Of a DNA stretch of 64,000 bases, positions 56,165 through 64,000 are shown piece after piece (position 1 is the stretch's first letter; each line of letters opens with the position of its first letter). Origin of the DNA: Ahaetulla prasina (Eukaryota > Chordata > Lepidosauria > Squamata > Colubridae); the NCBI RefSeq assembly GCF_028640845.1, contig NC_080546.1, forward strand, positions 69,779,205-69,843,204, written 5' to 3'. Under the pieces are notes generated by a model. The model was given only the letters and a program-made list of their open reading frames with translations. It did not search any database and had not been told where the DNA came from. Both the position numbers and the translations under genes were made by a program.

Positions 56165-56660
56165 CTCTGCTGGGCAGGAAAGAGAGCAAGGGGATGCATA
56201 GGGCTATGGGTCAGGAAGAGCATGCAGAAATGGATGAGAGGTGCTGTGCAGGTCGGGAAGAGTATATGCTGTGGGTGGGAAGGGTGCATGGGGGTATGCA
56301 AGAGGTGCTGCATGGGTTGGGTAAAGTGCAAGGGGGCAGCATGAGTCAAGGGTGTATGGTGATCAAAAAAATAGAGATGCCATGCAGGCTGGGAAGGGCA
56401 TGTGGAGAAGGTGTGAGTTGAAAAGGGTGCCTGCGGGTATATGGAAGTGCATGAGAGGTACCAGACAGGTGAGAAACAGTGTGTGGGAGGCAGCATAAGA
56501 CCATAAAGGTGTATGGGGGTGTGTAAGAGGTGCCACATGAGTCAGGGAAAGCATATGAGGGATTACAAGAGTTGAAAATGGTGCATATGGGTGTGCAAGA
56601 GGTGCCACATGGATCTAGGAAGGTGCAAGTTGGGGAGAGCATGCATGTATGGACCAGAAA
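56165..56660. repeat. Degenerate minisatellite-like tract
   Basis: GC-richer sequence with recurring phrases GGGAAGGGTGCATGGGGGT, GCAAGAGGTGC(TG/CA)CATGG and AAGTGCA(A/T)G at irregular 50-70 bp spacing. Several overlapping frames on both strands (up to 132 codons, repeating HTP- and CTS-like words) arise from it and do not look like genes. Confidence 0.6.
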
Positions 56661-58131
56661 TGATGTATAGGGGTTCCTTCTTCCCTGTTCCTCTCTGTAC
56701 CTCTGTCTCTTCTACTTCTACTTCCCCTTCCTTCCCTTTCCAGCAGGCAAGTGGTGGTTGTTGCTGCGGAGCACAAAAGATTGCAAGAATGGCTGGAAAA
56801 TTGTCGCAGAATGTTGAAAATGAGGATATGTGACTGCTGCTGCAGTCCGGCAACTGAGGAAACCACAAATTCCCCTAATTTCATTCCATCCAGAGTCATG
56901 GGCATCTAGAGTCCCAAATTTTGAATACATTTTGTAAGCCTATTTGAAGTACCTTGATTCAACAACTGCTGCCCTATGGTATGTTGTTTTGCCCAGTTAC
57001 ATGTTATAGAAACAAGAATTTTAGTAACATATAGCTAGTCATTCAGGTTACATATAGGTATAGGTAGAGTTGAGCAAGGCAGTCATTTTCTTCTTATTCT
57101 CAGAATGCATGTAGTTTCTCTGTGCTAAAATAAATTAGTCTAAATTTTAAGACTGTAAAACTATCTGCAGATTTAGGACCTGTAATTTATGAATTAAGAA
57201 ACTTAGCTGATCTCAAACAAATGCTAAAGCATGGATCAGACATCTTTATTATTTGAATAGAAGATGATAAAAAAGTCCCAGGATTGTGGGACAGACTTGA
57301 AGGTCAGGAACAAAAAATCCAGAAGATGGCAATAACATCCTATGTTATAGCCAAGAAAACTACACAGATGTGTACATGTAATCGTCAGGAGTTGAGCTTG
57401 ATTCAAAGGAAGCTTGACTTTCCTCTTAATGGAAAACTCCTCCAAGGACTGTAGTTGGTATAACATGCCAAAAACGAAAAAGCAATCGTTTGTTTGAACT
57501 TTATTAAACTAAATTGATTAGGACTACTGTTGACTTTCCGTACTAAATATATTGATTACTACACAGCATGAAGACTCTCCAATTTGTATTTTATCATCTG
57601 ATGGCTGTTTTTAACACTGCAATGTAAGAAGGTATTCCTGAATTGCCCAGGCCTTATATAAATACTATTTGAGCAACATTCCAAATGCTAGGAGACAGGA
57701 TAATTTATTCATACCAAACATACACATACAGAGCAACCAGAGATGATCTGAGAATTTTTGGGATCCTGAGTACATTATAAACGAATATCTAACTAAAATA
57801 AAACAATAAACTTTTCTATTAGCATTATTCATTATTTATAGTGATTTACATGCTGCCTCCTTCGAATCAGAGCTACAATCATCAATAAATATTAAAAAGA
57901 AAGCAAAATAAAAAACATGCAGTGTCTGAACTAAATAAAATATTTCCTTCCTGGGTGGGTTTGTTCCAGATTTATTACATCAACTACTGAAAAAAAATGT
58001 ATTGACTGCTTTCTGAAAAAAGCCAAACCAAAACAGGAAAGGGAGTCATCTTAGCCTTGCTTTATTCCAAAGCTGTAACAGGAAAGCCTGACTTCTGACC
58101 TCCCCCCCCCCCATTTTTTTTAATTTTTTTT
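56661..58131. other. Intron 1, unassigned
   Basis: Mixed composition. About 57130-57470 has a more complex, possibly repeat-derived look (GATGGCAATAACATCCTATG, AAGAAAACTACACAGATGTG) but I cannot assign a family. A C run at 58101-58112. Confidence 0.35.
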
Positions 58132-58226
58132 ATTTATTTTGTCACAACAGTATACATAAGCATAAGCACGAAAATAACTATATAATATATAAGCATATAT
58201 ATAAGCAAAAGTATGTAATAACTATA

Positions 58227-58589
58227 TTAATTGGATATAATGAAAGGAAACAATTGGACAGGGATGGTAGGCACGCTGGTGCTCTTATGCACGCCCCTTA
58301 CAGGCCTCTTAAGAATGGGCCGTTTTTGGTTAAAGCTTTGGGGATTTTGAGTAGATACCACAGAGGCAGGTAATATGTTCCAAGCATTAATAACTCTGTT
58401 ACAGAAGTCATATTTTCTGCAATCAAGATTGAAGAGGTTAACATTAAGTTTAAATCTATTGTTTGCTCTTGTATTGTTGTGATTGAAGCTGAAGTAGTCT
58501 TCAACAGGAAGAACATTGCAATAGATGATTCTATGAGTTAAACACAGGTCCTGTCGAAGGCGGCGGAGTTCTAAGTTTTCTAAACCCAA
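58227..58589 (-). pseudogene. CR1-group ORF2 C-terminus
   Basis: GLENLELRRLRQDLCLTHRI, then FSFNHNNTRANNRFKLNVNL, KYDFCNRVINAWNILPASVV and ILKRPVRGVHKSTSVPTIPV: the C-terminal region of a CR1/Jockey-group ORF2. It continues upstream in another frame (about 58590-58760, with the sense of ARPILEYSSPVWNPY), so the gene is frameshifted. Confidence 0.8.
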
Positions 58590-59217
58590 GATTTCAAGTC
58601 TGGTGGCAAAAGGTATTTTGTTGTATTCAGAGGAGTGGAGAACTCTTCTTGTTAAATATTTCTGGACACGTTCAATTGTATTGATGTCTGAAATGTGGTA
58701 TGGGTTCCAGACAGGTGAGCTGTATTCAAGAATTGGTCTAGCAAATGTTTTTTAAGTTCTGGTTAGTAGTGTAGTGTTTCTGGGGAAGAAGCTACGTAAG
58801 ATTAGGTTTACAACTCTTAAAGCTTTTTTTGCGATGTAGTTGCAGTGGACTTTGGCACTTAGATCATTGGATATGAAAACTCCAAGGTCTTTAACAGGGT
58901 GGGGTCATCTGTAAGGTAATGTCCATCAAATTTGTATTTAGTGTTTAGATTCTAAGTGAGTGAGAATATAAGATTTCTATCTAGGTAGATATGAATATAG
59001 ATAGAGATATAGATGTAAATATAGTTACTCTTTAAAAGGTGCTAAAATGTATTTCTGCAGTTTTTTGTTAGGTTTTATATTTTTTTGAAAGGATTTGCTC
59101 AAATAGAAATATTAGAAAAATCACTTTTACCTAAGGAAAAATTCTTCAACGACTTAAAGATGCCCAAATCTATGTTGTTCTATTGTTATATTGGACTGCA
59201 GCAGTTGTAAATGTGAG

Positions 59218-59362
59218 TCGGTGGAAGGGAAGGGATGAGAAGGGAAGGAAGTTAAAGGAAAGGAAAGAAGAAAGAAAAGGAAAGAGGAAAGAGGAAAGGG
59301 AAAGGAAGGGAAGGGAAGGGGGAAGGGAAGAGGAGGAAAGTGAAGGAAGAAGTGAAGAGGAG
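59218..59362. repeat. GGAAG-type purine tract
   Basis: Almost pure A/G on the plus strand (GGAAGGGAAGG, GAAGAAAGAAAAGG). It interrupts the LINE. Frames through it are low complexity. Confidence 0.9.
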
Positions 59363-59369
59363 GAAATGT

Positions 59370-59862
59370 GTAAGACAGAGCATTTGCTGGTTGAGATTTG
59401 GAGTTGCCAAGTTTTTGACCATTCTAATACAAAGTCAAGGTCTTTTTGAAGGGTAGCTGTATTGTTGGTAGTGTTAAATAGTTTGACATCATCAGCGAAA
59501 AGAACACAATTACTTTTAATATGGTCAAAGAGATCATTAATGTATAATATGAAGAGTGTTGATCCAAGAACACTGCCTTGGGGAACGCCGCTATTGACAG
59601 GAACAGGATTTGATAGGGCACTGCCTATTTTGACCACTTGTTGTCTGTTTGACAGGAACGCTGATATCCAATTGTGGAGGGGTCGGGAGATGCCGTAGGA
59701 TTTTAGTTTTAGGAGAAGTTTGTCATGTACCACTGAGTCAAAAGCTTTACAGAAGTCTATGTGAATTGCATCTATTGTTTTGCCTTGATCAAGATTTGTA
59801 GTCCATATGTTTTTGCAGTGAAGAAGTTGTAAGTTACATGATAATTTTTTTTCTGAACCCAA
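59370..59862 (-). pseudogene. CR1-group reverse transcriptase core
   Basis: NIWTTNLDQGKTIDAIHIDF, CKAFDSVVHDKLLLKLKSYG, LHNWISAFLSNRQQVVKIGS, VNSGVPQGSVLGSTLFILYI, NDLFDHIKSNCVLFADDVKL and LDFVLEWSKTWQL cover the RT palm, with the catalytic FADD intact. The frame then runs into a CT-rich low-complexity tract. The N-terminal endonuclease is absent. Confidence 0.9.
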
Positions 59863-60077
59863 ATTGTTTATTAGAAAGTAGATTGTTTGTTTCTAGGTGG
59901 AGGATAATGGATTGGTTGATGATAGATTCCATAACTTTACAGGTGACGCAGCATTTTTTTTTTATTTTTTATTTTTGCAAGGAAGGGCTTCTTAATCTGC
60001 TACCTAAATCAAGCAGAGTGGACAAGAATGTCACGCAGTCCCAAAGGCAAAAAAAGCAAGAAAAGATTTTATAGGTA

Positions 60078-60109
60078 ACACAGGTGGTCTTCAACTTACA
60101 ACCATTTGT
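60078..60109. mobile_element. MITE fragment, left of the L1 insertion
   Basis: ACACAGGTGGTCTTCAACTT and ACAACCATTTGT are the left end of the MITE family at 41256. It resumes at 63126. Confidence 0.65.
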
Positions 60110-60824
60110 GAGACTTCCGGGTGGCTCCGCTTCGTTAATGGCGGGCGATCTCAGTCTGCCAGTTCTGTGTGATTCTGTAGAGCTGTTTAGACAGCGTTAA
60201 TCTGCTGTCAACAGCTCGTAAATCTCTGCCCTCGGGCAAAGAGGGGGAGATGAGCATTTGAGCTGAAGTAGAGCCCCCAAGGAAAGCCCCAGAATGATTT
60301 CTGGTGGTTTGTTGGGAACGCTCCTTCTATAGCTCGAAAAAAGCTCCAGAATCCAGAACGCTTCTGCAAATGCAGAACAAAACGCAGCGTCCATCTCCGT
60401 GACTGAAAAGGATTATTGATAGATTGCCAACACGGAAAAAGCCGAAAACAGGAGGGCTGGCATTTGATTGTAAGATGATTTTAACTCCCTGACAGAGAAG
60501 GTATTTGTATTCAAGAGTGGAGATGATGAAAGATGGCGTTTTGTGTTTTGAAAGTGAAAGCTAAGATAAGTGAAAGTTAAGGAAATGCTGATTACAATTG
60601 CTGGCGTGGAACCTTTAAGAAGAATATAACAAGATTTTTTTTTTTAAATGGAATTCTTTTTTTTTTAAATCTCTTCTTTTTTTTATTATCTTTTTCTTAC
60701 AGTGTTTAAGAAGAAAAGTTTGTTGAATTTTTTCCCCCTTTTTTTTCCTTTTTTTTTTCTTCTTCTTGGTATTATTTAGTTTAAAAATGGCCTTTAAGCA
60801 AAGAGATTTAACCACTTCTAAATA

Positions 60825-61726
60825 TTGGAAATTTCTTCACTTCAGGTACGGAAATTGAGAGAGGATATTAAAGAAAGTCTAAGGAATTTTTTACAGGAGC
60901 TTATGGAGGCTCATCTTTCAGAAATAGATCAAAAATTTAATGAAATGGAGAAAGAAATACTGGATTTTAAAGATTTGGTGGAAGAGCAGAGGAGGGAGAT
61001 GAAAAAATTAAAGGAATCAATTACCCCATTATTGTTATCTAGCACACAGACAGAAGAAAGACTGGATGAATTTAACCAAATTAATTTAGATTTGCAAAGG
61101 AAAATAGATGAAGTTCAAATTAATCTGAATTTAGAAAATAAAATAGATGATATTCAGGTTAAGGTTGATAAGGCAGATGAAGAAAGGGTTATATTACAAT
61201 ATAAATTAATGGAATATGCTATAAGGGTGAGAGGATTAAAAGAGTGTAAGGAAGAAAATTTGAAAGAGATTTTTATTCAGGCCTTTGCTCAGATAGAGGG
61301 AGTGGAACCAGAAGATTTTGAAGTTAATATTGAAAAAATTATTGTGTTAATTCTTGGTGGGCAAGGCAGAAGTGTTTACCGAGAGATGTGGTTATTTATT
61401 TTACAAATAAGAAGATTAGGTATGGAATTTTGCAAGCATTTTATAAAAATAAATTTCAAATATTAGGACAAGATATAATAATGATGAAGGAAATTCCTCC
61501 TAAAATGTTAAGAAAGAAAAAAGAATTTGCCTTTTTAGTGGATGAATTTAAGAAACATCAGATATATTTTAGATGGGAGGTTCCAGCTGGTTTAACAGCG
61601 AATTATAAAGGAAGAAAGTATTTTCTCAATACAATTTGTAAAGCACGAGATTTTTATACTAATGTATTAAAGATTGGGAATTCTTTTGGAAAATGTGTAA
61701 GACAGAAGAAGGAGGAGAATGTTTAA
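60825..61726 (+). pseudogene. L1 ORF1p-like protein, one frameshift
   Basis: RNA-binding chaperone of L1. The first frame from MEISSLQVRKLREDIKESLR has a long coiled coil (about residues 10-125; heptads such as IDQKFNEMEKEILDFKDLVE) and then the RRM start, YAIRVRGLKECKEENLKEIF. A shift between about 61335 and 61370 moves the rest to another frame: PRDVVIYFTNKK, RYGILQAFYKNKFQI, EFAFLVDEFKKHQIYFRWEV, PAGLTANYKGRKYFLN and a stop at 61724-61726. Domain order (coiled coil, RRM, C-terminal domain) matches L1 ORF1p. The true start may lie slightly upstream. Confidence 0.85.
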
Positions 61727-62111
61727 CTCTATTATATATGATTATGGTTAATTTCTGTAAATGATTTATTTTGGATATAAATGTGTAATTTTAGGGGTAC
61801 TATTTGATATATTTGAGGTATAAAGGAATAGGAAGATGGAATATTGGTTAACTTTGGAGGATAGATAGTAAAATTTAGGAATTTGGATTAAATATTATAT
61901 TTAAGAGATGGATGTAATGTTGTTATATGGCTAATTAGAATGTAATTGTTATAATAGATATATTTTGGATAAGTTATAGGTGTAATTTTAATAATGTTAT
62001 TTGATATAAGTAAGGTAAAGTGAAGATTTTAATTATTACAATTGATATATTGGATATTTGTAATATTATTTGTTGTATATAAATGTTAAAGATGTGAAAA
62101 GATGGACTATT
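61727..62111 (+). other. AT-rich region after ORF1 where ORF2 would be expected
   Basis: No open frame on either strand. Contains the repeated phrase GGATATAA/TTGGATA. It runs into the duplication GATGGACTATT that flanks the nested L1 tail. Confidence 0.6.
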
Positions 62112-62371
62112 TTTTTTTTTATTCAAAAAGTTTTACAAAAATTTTTTTCCCCCTTTCCCCGCCTCCTCTCCCCTCCCTTCACAACCCCCCTCCCCCCCCC
62201 CCGACTTCCCGGAACGGGCACAAGGTATAGTTAAAAATAAAACAAACATATGCTAAAAAATTTTCATCCCAACTTAATTATACCCCTACAATCATCAATT
62301 CCTAACTTCCCCCAAAAACAATCAAGAATAATACATCATAATCATTCAAAAACAGTCTGATGGACTATTGT
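62101..62371 (-). mobile_element. Nested L1 3' end, opposite orientation
   Basis: GATGGACTATT occurs at both ends (about 62101-62111 and 62361-62371). Read on the minus strand the insert ends with a G-rich 3'UTR (TTCCGGGAAGTCGGGGGGG, GGGGAGAGGAGGCGGGG) and a poly-A end (TTTTTGAATAAAAAA). The host element has a similar 3'UTR (TTCTCGGAAGTCCCGGGGGG at about 62678), so both are one L1 lineage. Confidence 0.82.
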
Positions 62372-62824
62372 TTACCCTTGAAGGTTGGACAGAAAAATTA
62401 AAGAAATTAAGTTGGAAATATGAACTATTCTTGAGAGACTGCTTAAGGAAGAAAGACATTTTAGAAGAACCCTTGGTGAATATTGGAAGATGGAACGTTG
62501 CTTTGATATTGATTGATGAAGGTTGATGAAGGTTGGATATTAAAAACTATGTACTGGATTGGAAGAAAAGTATCTTCTTTGTCTCTGGAAGGGGAGTGGA
62601 AGTTTTAAGGAGTGATTATAGATTATGATTTGTGCTATATTTTAATTTTTGTTGTTAGTTTTATACCCTGTATTCGGTTCTCGGAAGTCCCGGGGGGTGG
62701 GGGGAGGAAGGGGAAGGGAGGGGGAGGGGGGATGAGGGTAGAAAATGGATTGATAGTTAATGTACAAAGATGATTGAAGATGTATAATTAATGTAAGATC
62801 GGATCTGCCTGGCTACCACTTCAG

Positions 62825-63022
62825 AATGATGGGAAAGAAGGAAGTAGAAGAGAGAAGGAGGTAGGAAAGAGAAGAGGAGGAAGAGGAAAGGAAGGAAGAG
62901 GGATAGAAGAGGGAGAAGAAAGGAGTAGGGAGGAAGGAGGAGAGGATGTAGATAAGAGAGGGGGAGGATGGTTGTGGAAAGTAGAAGAAGGTAGAGAAGG
63001 AGAGTAAAAGGAAGGGGGTGGT
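62825..63022. repeat. Polypurine tract of the L1 3'UTR
   Basis: Nearly pure A/G (GAAGGAAGTAGAAGAGAGAA, GGAAGAGGAAAGGAAGG). G-rich purine tracts are typical of L1 3'UTRs. The minus-strand 79-codon frame (Pro/Ser only) is an artefact. Confidence 0.9.
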
Positions 63023-63125
63023 GACCGGGCAGATCCGATTAATTGTATATGATGGTACATTAAATATGTTATTGGATATGTTATTGGATAAGAATGTTAA
63101 AATAAAACTTTTTTAAACACAAAAA

Positions 63126-63196
63126 AAACTTACAACCATTTGTTTAGTGACTGTTCAAAGTTACAACAGCACTGAAAAAAGTAACTTATGATCATT
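63126..63196. mobile_element. MITE fragment, right of the L1 insertion
   Basis: ACTTACAACCATTTGTTTAG, TGACTGTTCAAAGTTACAAC and GTAACTTATGATCATTTT continue the MITE begun at 60078. It is cut again by the CR1 that starts near 63197. Confidence 0.65.
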
Positions 63197-64000
63197 TTGC
63201 GGCCTCTGACCCGGCGCAGATCCCAACCGGCTCCTTGGTTCTCCGAGGAGCTGAGGGGGATGAAACGCCGGAGAAGACGCCTAGAGAGTTCCTGGAGGTC
63301 CAGCCGTTCAGAGGCTGATCGGACACTAGTTAGATCCTATACCAGGACCTACCTAGTGGCACTGAGGGAAGCGAGGCGTTCCTACGCCTCCTCCCTCATT
63401 GCGTCGGCAGATAACCGCCCAGCTGCCCTGTTTCGGGTGACCCGCTCTCTCCTTCACCAGGGGGAGCGGGATGACCCGTTGCGGGGACGTGCTGAGGAGT
63501 TTAACGGTTATCTATACGATAAAATCGTTCAGCTTAGGGACGGTCTGGACCAAAATTGTGGCGATTCAGACGGGGTATCTGAGGGCGGTCTTGGTGATGT
63601 TGTGTGGGATGAGTTTGACCCTGTGACTCCCGAGGACATGGACAGGTTGCTGGGTAGATTGAATGCCACCACGTGTTTACTGGACCCGTGCCCCTCCTGG
63701 CTGGTGCTGGCCACTCAGGAGGTGACACGAGGCTGGCTCCAGGGATTACGAGTGCTTCCTTGTTGGAGGAGTCTTTCCGGCCGCCTTGAAAGAGGCGGTG
63801 GTGAGGCCCTCCTCAAGAAGCCTTCCTGACCCGCTGTTTTAGGTAATTATCGTCGGTCTCCAACCCGCGGCGAAGGTTGTAGAGAGTATGGTGGCATATC
63901 AGTTTCCCCTGCACCTGGAGGAAACTGTCTATCTGGACCTGCTCCAGTCCGGCTTCCGACGCGGTTACAGCACTGAGACGGCTTTGGTCGCGTTGGTGGA
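63188..64000 (+). pseudogene. CR1/L3-type ORF2, linker and start of RT, frameshifted
   Basis: The first frame APWFSEELRGMKRRRRRLES, SYTRTYLVALREARRSYASS, FRVTRSLLHQGERDDPLRGR, RAEEFNGYLYDKIVQLRDGL and LLDPCPSWLVL is the linker between endonuclease and RT. After about 63720 shifts occur; LLKKPS, then [20 protein letters not shown] near the edge, are the start of the RT. The Arg-rich linker is well preserved, so the copy is fairly young. Confidence 0.88.
63197..64000 (+). mobile_element. CR1/L3-type LINE, cut by the window end
   Basis: Same family as 19884-21377 (minus) and 22231-23036 (plus). It begins near GCGGCCTCTGACCCGGCGCA, inside ORF2, so is 5'-truncated, and runs off the right edge in the RT region. 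Confidence 0.9.

Larger units (their letters stand above)
58132..59965 (-). mobile_element. CR1-group LINE with reverse transcriptase, interrupted
   Basis: The 3' end TTTGTCACAACAGTATACAT at 58140 is shared with 46662. The C-terminal coding part covers about 58227-58900, the RT about 59370-59965. Between them (58950-59360) lie unrelated AT-rich sequence and a purine tract, so the element has been broken up. Confidence 0.82.
60093..63142 (+). mobile_element. L1-type element with ORF1 only, both ends and 17-bp target duplication
   Basis: AACTTACAACCATTTGT is present at 60093-60109 and 63126-63142. The insert (60110-63125, about 3.0 kb) starts GAGACTTCCGGGTGGCTCCG, has a GC-richer 5'UTR (60110-60600), pyrimidine/A-rich runs, an L1 ORF1 (60825-61726), AT-rich sequence, a purine-rich 3'UTR (about 62670-63025) and a poly-A end. 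No ORF2 endonuclease or RT is found. A second L1 3' end is inserted at 62112-62360. Confidence 0.88.

Noticed and set aside
56077..56905. Several frames of 80-132 codons on both strands
   Set aside because: Repetitive, overlapping on both strands and lacking recognisable domains; composition effect of the minisatellite-like tract.
57236..57466. 76-codon minus-strand frame that looked host-coding
   Set aside because: No splice sites or domain support; likely repeat-derived, family unknown.
54821..64000. PDGFC exon 1 (signal peptide)
   Set aside because: Looked for a minus-strand Met with a hydrophobic leader and a GT donor after one base of a Gly codon; found only repeats and AT-rich sequence.

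Overview
The window is vertebrate nuclear DNA, almost certainly from a squamate reptile and probably an advanced snake. It is AT-rich, the only host gene is split by introns of 1 to 25 kb, and the interspersed repeats are the typical squamate mix: CR1/L3-type LINEs, BovB (RTE), L1, a Penelope-like element, Sauria-type tRNA SINEs, hAT and Tc1/mariner MITEs, and LINE tails that run into ATTCT-type microsatellites (a habit described for a CR1/L3-type family in snakes).

The host gene is PDGFC (platelet-derived growth factor C) on the minus strand. Five coding exons, the equivalents of human exons 2 to 6, lie at 54625-54820, 35040-35220, 9984-10191, 5016-5233 and 3938-4054. They join in frame with consensus splice sites and encode residues 40-345 of a 345-residue protein: most of the CUB domain, the hinge with its RKSR cleavage site, and the complete PDGF/VEGF domain. 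Exon 1 (signal peptide) was not found and should lie beyond the right edge. A stretch at about 3177-3270 resembles the human PDGFC 3'UTR as I remember it, so the UTR reaches at least that far.

Layout: 1-3040 downstream flank; 3040-3937 3'UTR; 4055-5015 intron 5 (possible solo LTR); 5234-9983 intron 4 (two tRNA SINEs, pentamer microsatellite, LINE tail); 10192-35039 intron 3 (BovB carrying a Tc1 insertion, CR1 copies, Penelope-like element carrying a CR1, second BovB, large MITEs); 35221-54624 intron 2 (LINE tails, hAT and Tc1-type MITEs, a 5'-inverted L1 inside a CR1, nested hAT elements); 54821-64000 intron 1 or upstream (minisatellite-like tract, a CR1-group LINE, an L1 with ORF1 but no ORF2, and a CR1 cut by the window end).

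Apart from PDGFC no host gene is supported, and I see no new enzymatic or defence system. The most informative content is structural: several nested insertions whose target-site duplications can be read directly, an ORF1-only L1 with both ends preserved, a twin-primed L1, a Penelope-like element with a GIY-YIG domain, and a sense-oriented LINE starting 28 bp from the PDGFC exon 3 splice donor.
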